This document shows, piece after piece, positions 38,794-48,100 of a stretch of 64,000 nucleotides of DNA. A program made the position numbers and the translations under genes. Below the pieces are notes generated by a model. It saw only the letters and a list, made by a program, of their open reading frames with translations, searched no databases and was not told the origin of the DNA. The stretch lies in contig NZ_JAVDYJ010000001.1 in the NCBI RefSeq assembly GCF_031458395.1, positions 1,178,001 through 1,242,000 of the forward strand. The letters run 5' to 3'. Source of the stretch: Enteractinococcus fodinae (lineage in GTDB: Bacteria > Actinomycetota > Actinomycetes > Actinomycetales > Micrococcaceae). Position 1 is the stretch's first letter, and each line of letters begins with the position of its first letter.

Positions 38794-39906
38794 TGCTGCA
38801 TGGCACGCGTCACCAAACTGGGAGAAACTTTGGGCACTCTACGCAACATTGCAATAGCGATGCTATCTGCGATCACCATCCTCGGTGCGCTAGGAATACT
38901 TGCTGCAATCAACGGTTGGTGGGTACTCGTCGCGGCGCTGCTTTTTGGCGGCCTCATAGCCAGTGTGCTGAGCCTTCTGCTTATAGCCCGATACGTTACT
39001 CATCATGCTCGTACAGGAGAGCAACGAACCAAGACCGTGGTCCAGAAATTGTCTGCGCGGGTAAAACAAGGCATGCGACGCCAAGATGAAGCCCGAGCCC
39101 GACTGGATGACAACTTCGCGGAGTTAAGCCAGTCACTCAGTGAGCTCCAGAAAACTTTGACGAACACTCAAGATCTTTCGCGTAAGGGATTACAAACACT
39201 TGATGACGAAGTATCAGAGCTCGACAAAGGTGTCCAGCGGCTTGCCAAGACGAACCGACAGCAGCTGACTCACGCTATACGAGACAGTACTCGTCAGACT
39301 GAATCACTAGTTCACATTTATCAGCGGTACCCAGAGGTTAAGCTCCCGATGCCAAGCACCGGTGGTTTCGCAATCGATTCGCAGGCATTGGCCCATCTGC
39401 TCGCTGTCGTGGAGGAACGACGTCCGCGGCGGATCCTCGAGCTCGGTAGTGGTACCTCGACGGTATGGTTGGGATATCTCTGTCAGTCCATTGGTGGGAA
39501 ATTAGTTTCGCTTGATCATCTGGAGCATTATCTCGGTCTCACACGCGGAGCCGTTGATCGTCATAACCTCAACGACGTAATTGATACACGCCTCGCACCG
39601 TTGGAACCTACAGAGTGCGACGGAAAGAACTTCGACTGGTACTCCCTAGCGGCCATGGATGATCTCAGCGACATAGACATGCTAATCGTTGACGGACCTC
39701 CTGCAGCAACAGGACCTCAGGCGCGTTACCCTTCACTCCCGAAACTCGTCCATCATTTGGCTCCGCAAGCCACAGTTATTCTTGACGACGCTCATCGGGA
39801 TGATGAAGCCGGAATCGTCGATGCTTGGTTGGAAGCATACCCTGAGTTCCAACACATCGAAAAAGGCACGAGCCGTCTGGCCGTACTGGAACGCTCGGGA
39901 CAATAA
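38791..39906 (+). CDS. Membrane-anchored coiled-coil protein with class I methyltransferase domain
   Basis: The 371-residue protein has two predicted membrane helices (about 18-41 and 43-67). A long heptad-rich coiled coil follows at about 75-175, and then a Rossmann methyltransferase-like domain at about 200-365. The SAM motif is ILELGSGTSTVWLGYL near residue 213, and a second motif is MLIVDGPPAATGPQARYP. The domain resembles Methyltransf_24 proteins. Two helices so close together would put both ends in the cytoplasm. WbdD of E. coli O9a uses a coiled coil plus methyltransferase to stop polysaccharide chains, and this protein could play a like role, but no kinase domain is present. The ATG at 38800 is an alternative start. 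Confidence 0.78.
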   Translation: MCCMARVTKLGETLGTLRNIAIAMLSAITILGALGILAAINGWWVLVAALLFGGLIASVLSLLLIARYVTHHARTGEQRTKTVVQKLSARVKQGMRRQDEARARLDDNFAELSQSLSELQKTLTNTQDLSRKGLQTLDDEVSELDKGVQRLAKTNRQQLTHAIRDSTRQTESLVHIYQRYPEVKLPMPSTGGFAIDSQALAHLLAVVEERRPRRILELGSGTSTVWLGYLCQSIGGKLVSLDHLEHYLGLTRGAVDRHNLNDVIDTRLAPLEPTECDGKNFDWYSLAAMDDLSDIDMLIVDGPPAATGPQARYPSLPKLVHHLAPQATVILDDAHRDDEAGIVDAWLEAYPEFQHIEKGTSRLAVLERSGQ

Positions 39907-39973
39907 TAGTTCTTAGGAGCCAGCACTCTGTGGTCGGTGTCGTGGACGTCTCTAGAGGGTGACCGCGAAGTTC

Positions 39974-41803
39974 TTAGTCTGTGAGCTTCGTGGTGCGTGG
40001 TTCGGCGTGGAGCAATTGAATGACATCATCGCGCTCAAGCATGAGATTAAAGGATGACATAGGTGTGTATTCCTCGAGCTTGATGGAGGGAGCTGCATCG
40101 TTGTCAGCAGTAATCACGACTATGGAGTCCACAGAGTCATTATTGAAGTTCGCGTGAACGGATGTACCGTTCCGCATTTTTTTCCAGCCAATACCGATCA
40201 GGCCTCGTTTGGATTGTGAATTGCGGTCACCCTTGGCTATATCAAGAGCGGGTACGTCCCCGAACCACTCCATTTTTAGAGCATGCGATTTATCGTGCAA
40301 CTTAAGGCCTGTATCGGATTGCTGAGTGACTCTCACACCTAAATCCATTAGCCACTGCTGGCGGATGGTTTCATGTTGTTCAGCTTTCACACGATCCCAT
40401 ATAACCCACGTGTCCAATTTGGGTAGGTAGATTACCCTGCGACGCCACCAGGCAGATTGAAAATTCTCATCGAGAATTTCCACCACGTGCAAGTCATCCT
40501 CGTGTTGTACCAGTTGGACGGGCACATCACCGGTTTTATCGTATTCTTGCTCGGGCAGGTCAACCAGGTTGTGTGCGGAGCGCGATTTCGTGTAATTGCG
40601 GTGTCGGTTGCGCTGCTGATAGCTGTGGAAGCCACCGTCCGTGATCCAGCGGCGTCCACGTGTGTAAATATGGACGCTGCCTCGGTCGTTGTGTGAGTGC
40701 CGCTCGAGGTCAATCCCGTGTCGGATAATCGTGTGGGATTCCTGCAGAAAAGGGCGGTTATGCCCCCAGCCGCTGCGTGAAACGGTGAAACCATTCGGGA
40801 AGTGTTTGAAAAGCGGAAGATCTCGCTCCTGTACCTGCCCCTTGATTACTTGGTCGAGTAGCGGATGCATACGCCGCTGGCCTCTTCCTCGACCTCCGTC
40901 TCCGATCTGTGGCATTGTGGCGTCGGGTAAGACGAGATAAGCCATGGCTTCGCCGGCTTTATCGAGACGATCGACAGCGTCCTGTGGAAGATCGTACCCC
41001 TCGAGTTTGAGTCGCTTTTGTGCTTGCGTCCACCACACAACGTTGATCTGGTGATAGGCGACCGAACCCTCTTCGTTCAAGCCCTTCTCATCGAACGCCT
41101 CAAGAACTTGAGCTCCTAAGCGGTTCAGAGAGCGATCGATACCGATCTGGTCACGCAACACAGCGGAGACCACAAACAAGCCAAGATTTTGGTGGAGACC
41201 ATGATTCCCCGGCACGATTTTCGTATCATCAAGCAGCCAATTTCTGTGGGCAGCTAACAGGTCGGCGTACCAATGGTCATCTTCGTCGATAAGCGGTGCA
41301 CCGAGACTGATTTGTATCGCTCGGTTCCCGTCAGTCATATCCATCCAAGCATACTTATCAGCCGCTTGTTCGGGAGGAAGATTCGCTTCGGCCCACGAGC
41401 GAACGATACGTTTCCACTCGATTTTAGAGTCTTCGTGACCATCTAAGGCGTCCCAGAGATAGGGGTTGATCCATCGCAGCGTATGGAACTGGAATCGCCA
41501 ATTGAGATCTTGAAAAGGATCGGCAGCCCAGTCCGTATAATCTCCGCTCCACGATTTATGCGGGGGGAGCGTTACGGTGCCTTCTTTGAGCTCTGCCAGG
41601 CGTTTTTTGGTGTACTTATCGCGCGCATAGCCTTTACCGATTTTCGCTTGTCTGCGCGCTGCGTCAGGGTTTAAATCGGCTAGCGTAAACTGACGCTCTT
41701 CAGTCGCTTCATGATCGCCACGTTCTGGATTGCTATCATCCTGGTGGAGCGAACTATTGCGGGTCAGAAACCCACGGAGTCGCTGGAACCAAGAACGTGT
41801 CAT
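39974..41803 (-). CDS. Heparinase II/III-like polysaccharide lyase, no signal peptide
   Basis: This 609-residue protein has the two-part heparinase II/III layout. An alpha-helical barrel covers about 60-330, with LRWINPYLWDAL and PGNHGLHQNLGLF. A beta-sandwich follows, with the signature LERHSHNDRGSVHIYTRGRRWI near 385 and DGGFHSY. Such enzymes cleave uronic-acid-containing polymers by beta-elimination. The N-terminus (MTRSWFQRLRGFLTRN) is polar, with no signal peptide or membrane helix, so it is probably cytoplasmic. It lies 97 bases after the ABC exporter ATPase gene on the same strand. An AAAGG site precedes the ATG. A role in trimming or quality control of polymer inside the cell is a guess. 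Confidence 0.83.
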   Translation of the reverse strand: MTRSWFQRLRGFLTRNSSLHQDDSNPERGDHEATEERQFTLADLNPDAARRQAKIGKGYARDKYTKKRLAELKEGTVTLPPHKSWSGDYTDWAADPFQDLNWRFQFHTLRWINPYLWDALDGHEDSKIEWKRIVRSWAEANLPPEQAADKYAWMDMTDGNRAIQISLGAPLIDEDDHWYADLLAAHRNWLLDDTKIVPGNHGLHQNLGLFVVSAVLRDQIGIDRSLNRLGAQVLEAFDEKGLNEEGSVAYHQINVVWWTQAQKRLKLEGYDLPQDAVDRLDKAGEAMAYLVLPDATMPQIGDGGRGRGQRRMHPLLDQVIKGQVQERDLPLFKHFPNGFTVSRSGWGHNRPFLQESHTIIRHGIDLERHSHNDRGSVHIYTRGRRWITDGGFHSYQQRNRHRNYTKSRSAHNLVDLPEQEYDKTGDVPVQLVQHEDDLHVVEILDENFQSAWWRRRVIYLPKLDTWVIWDRVKAEQHETIRQQWLMDLGVRVTQQSDTGLKLHDKSHALKMEWFGDVPALDIAKGDRNSQSKRGLIGIGWKKMRNGTSVHANFNNDSVDSIVVITADNDAAPSIKLEEYTPMSSFNLMLERDDVIQLLHAEPRTTKLTD

Positions 41804-41900
41804 GCGAGACGGCCTTTCTTTAAAGATTCGGCCTTCATCATAGTATGGCTAGCCAACGTGGTGACTCAGCACGAAGGTATGCGTCGCGGCCCGGGCGCGG

Positions 41901-42761
41901 TTAGGACCACACCACTGCTTGCGGCACATAGTCCTGCCGGATTCCATCAAGATACTTTGCGCCCTCTTCGTATTTCTTTTGAGCCATCCGCTTGGTGTAG
42001 CCATGGTAGGCCTTGGTGACTTCAGCCGGGTCACCGTCCATGACGAGTTCACCCTGTTGGACCCATATGCAACGGTTGGTCATTTCACGAATAGTGGGTA
42101 ACGAGTGGCTAACCAAGAACACGGAACCGGCTTGGCTACGGAGCTCATCGATGCGTGCGGCTGTACGATCCCGGAACTGTGCGTCGCCAGTATTGAGCGC
42201 CTCATCAATGATCAGAATTTCCGGGTCCATGCTGGTGGCGATTGCAAATTGCAAGCGTGATGCCATACCTGAAGAGTAAGCCTTCATGGGCAACCGGAGA
42301 GCTCGGTCTTCGAGTCCGGACAGTTCGATTACCGATTCGCGCTTTTCTTCAACCTGTTGTCGTGTCATCCCCATAGCGAGACAACCCAGGGTGATGTTGT
42401 CGTAGCCGGAGATTTGTTTCACCAGCGCCGCGTTGACGCCGAGCATGACCGGAGTGGAAGTCGCGTAAATGGTGCCCTGGGTAGGTGGCAGGTGTCCGGT
42501 GAGTAGCTTCATGAGAGTGGACTTACCCGAGCCGTTGGTACCAATGACCCCTACGGCTTCTCCAGTGCGCACTACTAAAGACAGAGGTTTCAGCGCGTCC
42601 ACGTACTGCTGAGAAACGCCAGCCACACCCCTGATGCGCTGTATGAGTGACCGAGGTCCGGTCTCTTTCGTTGCACTGCGCACGGTGTAGGTCAACGAAG
42701 CATTATCAATCACGACAGTGGCATCACTGACTGTTGTCGCGACGGTCTCTGTGGCGGTCAT
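41901..42761 (-). CDS. Polysaccharide/teichoic acid ABC exporter, ATP-binding subunit (TagH/Wzt type)
   Basis: The 286-residue ATPase has Walker A GTNGSGKST at 74-82, a signature motif in the form YSSGMASRLQFAIA and Walker B ILIIDEALNTGD. The sequence before Walker A and the loop VMLGVNAALVKQISGYDNI are typical of TagH, Wzt and KpsT exporters. It lacks the extra C-terminal carbohydrate-binding domain of O9a-type Wzt, so recognition of a chain-end mark by this subunit is unlikely. The ATG at 42761 overlaps the permease stop (ATGA). The open frame upstream lies in the permease gene and is not coding. Confidence 0.92.
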   Translation of the reverse strand: MTATETVATTVSDATVVIDNASLTYTVRSATKETGPRSLIQRIRGVAGVSQQYVDALKPLSLVVRTGEAVGVIGTNGSGKSTLMKLLTGHLPPTQGTIYATSTPVMLGVNAALVKQISGYDNITLGCLAMGMTRQQVEEKRESVIELSGLEDRALRLPMKAYSSGMASRLQFAIATSMDPEILIIDEALNTGDAQFRDRTAARIDELRSQAGSVFLVSHSLPTIREMTNRCIWVQQGELVMDGDPAEVTKAYHGYTKRMAQKKYEEGAKYLDGIRQDYVPQAVVWS

Positions 42762-43654
42762 CAGCGTTCCCTTCCGTACTTCTCTTCGCCCTGCCAGAAG
42801 ATGATGGTACCGATAACGAGCACTCCTAGGGTCCAGCTTCCCAACACGATCCAACGCATGGGTTCCGGGAAGGTGTCGTAAAGAAGAATGTCGCGAGTCA
42901 TATCCAACACGTTGAACAGCGGGTTTGCATACATCAGGTTCAACACGAGTGGCATGTCTGCGAACCGATCTGTGCTGTAGAACACGGCTGATAAGTACAT
43001 CCAAATGCGTGTGGCAAAGGTGATGATGTGTGTGAAATCGTTCCAGTCTGCCACGATGCGAGCCAGAATCATGCTTAGCCCCAGGTTGAACAGGAACTGT
43101 AACGCCACGATCGGGAAGAACAACAGCCATTTCCAGGTGATGGGTTCTAGGGGTGGGATCAGCAGAATCAACGCGAACATCGTGATGTATGTGGTGGTGT
43201 GCCGCATCATTTCGCGTACGTTAATCGCAATGGGGAGGGTCATTCTGGGGAAATTAAATGCTGTGACCAGAGCGTGGTTCCCCGAGATGGCCTTAGAACC
43301 AGCCGTAATGGTGCTCGCAGTGAAGCGGTACATAAACACGCCGATAATAAGATAGGCGATGAAGTTGTCGATGCCGCGGCTGGTATCCAGCATGATGCCG
43401 AAAACGAGGAAGTACGCTGCGCCCTGCAAGATTGGGTTGAGGACCATCCATACACGCCCGAGGCTGTCGTCGGAGGATTCTCCAGCGATCCTGGATTTGG
43501 AATCAAAGACAATGAAATGCCGGAAGTCCCACACTTGTTTGAGGTATTTCCAAAGCCCAGGGCGACGCCCTACCCGAGTGAAACCGGAACCGTCGACTTT
43601 GACGAGTTGGACATCGCCGCTTTGGGACGGCTTCGATGCATCCTCAGTCGCCAT
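42761..43654 (-). CDS. Polysaccharide/teichoic acid ABC exporter, permease (TagG/Wzm type)
   Basis: This 297-residue ABC-2 type permease has a cytoplasmic start and six predicted membrane segments. The segments include LNPILQGAAYFLVFGIML, FIAYLIIGVFMYRFTAS, TYITMFALILLIPPL and a last one near residue 265. The amphipathic start and the phrase FNFPRMTLPIAINVREMM are typical of the TagG/RfbD exporters that move lipid-linked polymers across the membrane. AAAGGAAA precedes the ATG. It is the first gene of the minus-strand unit permease-ATPase-lyase. Confidence 0.92.
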   Translation of the reverse strand: MATEDASKPSQSGDVQLVKVDGSGFTRVGRRPGLWKYLKQVWDFRHFIVFDSKSRIAGESSDDSLGRVWMVLNPILQGAAYFLVFGIMLDTSRGIDNFIAYLIIGVFMYRFTASTITAGSKAISGNHALVTAFNFPRMTLPIAINVREMMRHTTTYITMFALILLIPPLEPITWKWLLFFPIVALQFLFNLGLSMILARIVADWNDFTHIITFATRIWMYLSAVFYSTDRFADMPLVLNLMYANPLFNVLDMTRDILLYDTFPEPMRWIVLGSWTLGVLVIGTIIFWQGEEKYGRER

Positions 43655-43670
43655 GTAGTTTCCTTTCGAT

Positions 43671-43696
43671 GACTACGATCAAGAGATGTCGTAGTC
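43671..43696 (-). promoter_or_regulatory. Inverted repeat in the leader of the ABC exporter unit
   Basis: GACTACGA (43671-43678) and TCGTAGTC (43689-43696) are perfectly complementary with a 10-base spacer. On the minus strand the repeat overlaps a TAGACT -10-like hexamer (43698-43693). It may be an operator or a leader hairpin. No good -35 is visible. Confidence 0.45.
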
Positions 43697-43722
43697 TAAA
43701 GATCACGCTGCGCTATCGACCT

Positions 43723-43728
43723 ATAATA
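43723..43728 (+). promoter_or_regulatory. Consensus -10 hexamer facing wecB
   Basis: TATAAT occurs on the plus strand in the divergent region. It would give a leader of about 210 bases before wecB. A second candidate, TAGACT (43853-43858), is closer. Neither has a good -35 box. Confidence 0.3.
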
Positions 43729-43946
43729 CTTTCACAAATTGAATGCAGGCGGTAATTCGATCGCCAAGCGGCCCAATAGCAGCTGTTGTGAAGCACCTTG
43801 GTCACAAAATTTCGCATGGTACTTTCAGACAAGGGACCACGTCCAAAGAGATTAGACTAGTGCAGAGTCATAGTAGAACATTTCTGGTTTCACAAGTGTG
43901 CTGAAATCAGGTTGGCACCCGTCCGTTTCCTGAATTGAGGATCACG

Positions 43947-45110
43947 TTGAAAAAAATCATGCCGGTCTACGGCACACGTCCTGAAGCAATCAAAATGGCC
44001 CCCATCATTAAAGCCTTGGAAGCCTCCGAGGTCATGGAGCCCTACGTGACAGTCACCGGCCAGCATCGGGAGATGCTCGATCAGGTCAACGAACTTTTCG
44101 GTATCACTCCGGATCATGATCTCAACATCATTCAGCCCCGCCAAACACTCAATGCGGTCATGGCAAAAAATATCTCAGGCCTGGATGCAATCTTGGAAGA
44201 AATAGCGCCAGATGCCGTAGTCGTCCAGGGTGACACCACCACTTCCACAGCAGGTGCGATCGCGGCGTTCAACCGGGGCATCCCGGTAGTCCACGCCGAA
44301 GCCGGGTTGCGCTCGTTCAATATCTTCTCGCCCTTCCCAGAAGAAGCCAACCGCAAGCTCACCACCCAGCTCGCATCGCTGCATCTGGCACCAACCTCGG
44401 TGTCAAAAGCCAATCTATTGCGTGAAACGGTGCCGGCTGAAGATGTGTACATCACCGGAAACACGGTTATCGATGCACTCTATGACGTCGTAGACAAAAA
44501 GGTACCGTTTGAAGACGAACGGCTAGAGAAGGTCGCAAAGGATGTCGCGACCGGACAGAAACTCGTGCTGGTGACCACCCACCGTCGTGAAAACCAGGGC
44601 GATGCCATGCGTGGCGTCGGCCGAGCGTTGGCACGCCTAGCCGATACTCACACGGATGTTGTCTTTGTGTTGCCAGCACATAAGAATCCTGTCGTGCGTG
44701 AAGCCATCTTGCCCTTCATCGAAGACAAGTCGAATGTCATCGTCACCGAGCCACTGGCTTACGGCCAATTCACTCACTTGATCAGCCTGTCTAACGTCGT
44801 GCTAACAGACTCTGGCGGCGTGCAAGAAGAAGCCCCAGGCCTGGGCAAGCCGGTCCTAGTCATGCGGGAAAACACTGAACGTCCCGAGGCTGTCACTGCC
44901 GGAACCGTACGCCTGATCGGCACTGCAGAAGAACGGGTCTATGACGAGGTGACCACACTGCTGACTGATGCAGATGCTTATCACGCCATGTCAGAAGCTG
45001 TGAACCCCTATGGGGACGGGAAAGCTGGGGCTCGCACGGTCTCGGCGATTGCAGAACTGCTCGGGGTCGGGGAACGCATGCCAGAATTTGATGACGGTCT
45101 GAAGAACTAG
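43947..45110 (+). CDS. wecB: UDP-N-acetylglucosamine 2-epimerase (non-hydrolysing)
   Basis: The enzyme interconverts UDP-GlcNAc and UDP-ManNAc. The 387 residues start KKIMPVYGTRPEAIKMAPII and have GQHREMLDQV, HAEAGLRS, the THRRENQG loop and the UDP-binding TDSGGVQEEAPGLGKPVLVMRENTERPE stretch. I chose TTG 43947, seven bases after GAGG and giving the usual MKKIM-like N-terminus. A TTG four codons earlier would overlap that ribosome site. With the WecC-type dehydrogenase at 34324 it would supply UDP-ManNAcA. Confidence 0.93.
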   Translation: MKKIMPVYGTRPEAIKMAPIIKALEASEVMEPYVTVTGQHREMLDQVNELFGITPDHDLNIIQPRQTLNAVMAKNISGLDAILEEIAPDAVVVQGDTTTSTAGAIAAFNRGIPVVHAEAGLRSFNIFSPFPEEANRKLTTQLASLHLAPTSVSKANLLRETVPAEDVYITGNTVIDALYDVVDKKVPFEDERLEKVAKDVATGQKLVLVTTHRRENQGDAMRGVGRALARLADTHTDVVFVLPAHKNPVVREAILPFIEDKSNVIVTEPLAYGQFTHLISLSNVVLTDSGGVQEEAPGLGKPVLVMRENTERPEAVTAGTVRLIGTAEERVYDEVTTLLTDADAYHAMSEAVNPYGDGKAGARTVSAIAELLGVGERMPEFDDGLKN

Positions 45111-45131
45111 CCGTTCCACTAACCTCCCTGT

Positions 45132-48100
45132 ATGTACCTAAAAACTCTGACCATCCGTGGCTTTAAGTCTTTCGCTTCAAAGACCACGTTCGAATTCGAA
45201 CCGGGCATTACCTCGGTTATAGGCCCCAACGGGTCAGGTAAGTCGAACGTGGTCGATGCATTGGCTTGGGTCATGGGGGAGCAGGGTGTGAAAAACCTGC
45301 GCGGCGGCAAGATGGAAGATGTCATCTTCGCCGGCACCACCGGCCGCGCACCGTTGGGACGGGCTCAGGTCGAGCTCACGATCGATAATTCGGACGGCAC
45401 GTTGCCGATCGAATACTCTGAAGTCACGATTTCGCGTACCTTGTTTCGCTCTGGTGGTTCTGAATATCAGATCAACGGGAAATCCGCGCGCTTATTAGAT
45501 ATTCAAGAGTTGCTATCGGACTCCGGGCTCGGCCGAGAAATGCACGTGATCGTTGGCCAAGGTCAGCTCGATAAGATCCTTCAAGCGACTCCGGAAGAAC
45601 GTCGAGGTTTTATCGAAGAAGCCGCCGGTATTCTGAAACACCGGCGGAGGAAAGAGCGTTCGGAGCGCAAGCTTGAGTCGATGCGCGCAAACCTTGACCG
45701 TATCCGGGACCTGACTGACGAGGTGCATCGACAGCTTGGACCGCTTTCAAAACAGGCCGCGACAGCACGTAAAGCGCAGGGCATTCAGCATGATGTCCAA
45801 GACGCGACCGCACGCCTGCTAGCTGATGATGTGGTCACCCAATCAGCGCGGTTACAAGAGCTCTTAGATGCCGATCAGAATCTTGAACAACAGCAGAAAG
45901 AGCTTACGAGCAAGCTCGAACTGGCCGAAGCGACCGGCAAAGAACTCTCCGAAAAGCTTGCGCACTCCTCGCAAGCTGCAAACAGTGCGCGAGACCACCG
46001 GTACCAGTTGACTGCCCTTGCTGAACGTTTCCGGTCTCTGGAGGCGTTAGCGAACGAGCGACTCAAAACTGCTTCGAGGCCACCTGTGGCCTCATCGGGG
46101 CTCTCTCCGGAGGAAGCCAGTGAGCAGCTATCGCAGAACGAACAGGCGCACGTACACAGCAAGGACAAACTCAGTGAGCTACAGCATGCACTTCAGAACG
46201 CGCAAGCCGCGAGAGAAGCAGCAGAGCGTAAAGCTCGCGTGGCTCGGGAAACCTATACCCAGGTAGTACGCGAGGAAGCTGATCAACAAAAATCCTTCGC
46301 TCAGACAGAAAGCCGCAGAAAATCAGCCGAGACTAAACTGCACGCATTGCAAGCAGAACTAGCACGCGCAGAGCAAGATGCGGGTTTCAGCACGGGCTCG
46401 CTTGAGAAGTTTCAGCAAGAAATCCAGCAGCTAAAGACCTCCCTGACGGAGGCAGAAAAAGAACTGGAAGCCTGCCGCCAGCACAAAGAAGAGCTCCAGC
46501 GACACGCTCAAAACACTCGAGAGTCTAGAGCAAGTGCCGAGAAAGCGCTCAATTCCTATAAAAACGAAGCGAGCGCTGCGCAAGCTCGTGTAGAAGTACT
46601 CAAACAGTCCCTACAACCCGACCCCGGGTCAGCCCAAGCTGCGCTGCACGAATTCGAACCACGCGACCTGGCCGAGATACTAGAGATCGAGCCCGGGTGG
46701 GAAGCTGCAATCTCAGCGCTACTAGCCGGTTCCACCGACAGAGTGTGGCTGAATGCAGAGGTACAGCTCTCAGAAGTGCTCGAAGTACTAGATGAGCAGA
46801 AAGTCTCAGATGTTCGAATCTTCCATCCGAATGAGGACGAAAAATCACCCCATAGCTTCCCCGAGCTAACTGATGCTATACCAGCCCAGAAGGTGGTGTC
46901 GGTTCGCGAAGATGCTTCAGAAGCCTTTCACCATCTTCAACGAATACTATCGTCTGGGCTTGTGGTCGAGTCCTTAACTCAAGCGCAGGAGATCCTGGGG
47001 GACCGCGAACTCGTCCGACAGTGCCCGCATCTCTGTATCGCGACGAAACAAGGGCATGTTCTAACCCCGCAATGGTTAGAAGTTCGCGGGGAGGGTGGCA
47101 CCAGCTCACTAGAGCGCAGAGCGACTTACGATAAGGCAGTTGTTCAATTTGAAGAACTCGAAGCAGCCATAGAGACGGCTCAAGGCACTTTTGAAGACGC
47201 TCTTGACGTTCATGAAAGGGCACAAAAGAGCGTCCAGGAATGCGAGGCTGAACTGCAGTCTAAGCAATCTGAGGTAACGACACTGCGCGAACGAATAGCA
47301 GTACAGCAGCGTAACCTGCAACAACAAACGGCAGCCCAGCAACGCAGCGAAAAGCAGCGAGCCAAGCTTCTGGCGGATCTCGAACAAGCGCGCACCGCAT
47401 ATGTGCAAGCTCAAGAACGATTCGACGCGCTGCAGGCCGCTGTCTCTCTAGATAGCGGAAGCGCGCTGAGTGCAGATCAGGCTGCTGAAGCGCAGCAAAC
47501 TTCGGAGCAGGCTGCGAGTGCGGCTCGCGCTGCTGAAACCGAAGCTCGGTTAGCATTGCGAACGGCGGAGAACACCGCCCAACAAGCAGAGCAACGTGTA
47601 GAGCAAGCTCGGCGAAGGTTATCCGCTGCTAAGATCGCCCAGCGGGAGTACCAACGTGCCCTAGTACGTCAGCAACGCACGGTACAGCGACTGACAAATC
47701 TTAAGGCTGGGATTGAGGTCGCACTCGATCGGATCGGCGGGAGCATCGAACGTGCTGAACAAGATGCAGCAGCACTCGAACACCAACGCGCAGAACTTCA
47801 GACCGAAGTCGATTCTGCAGATCAAGTCGTCAAAACTTCACGAAGCCAATTAGCAAAGCTTCAGGAGCAGCTCCATGAGCGCCGTCTGGTGCGCCAGGAA
47901 CATGAAATTAAATTGGCCCAGTTGCACGAGCGGTCACTGAATGAGTTGGGTTATTCTCACCAGTATCTGGTGGCGCATTTTGGGCCGGATCAACCCATCG
48001 ATACCGGTGACGACGGTGCCCTCGTAGCCCTTACGTATAACCGGGGGGAGCAGCAGAAACGACTGCGTGCTGCAAAACGGCAGCTCAAAGAGCTCGGCAA

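Noticed and set aside
42762-43130. Upstream extension of the exporter ATPase frame
   Set aside because: It is antisense-free but lies entirely in the permease gene in another frame and reads as His/Arg-rich noise; the ATGA overlap gives the natural start.
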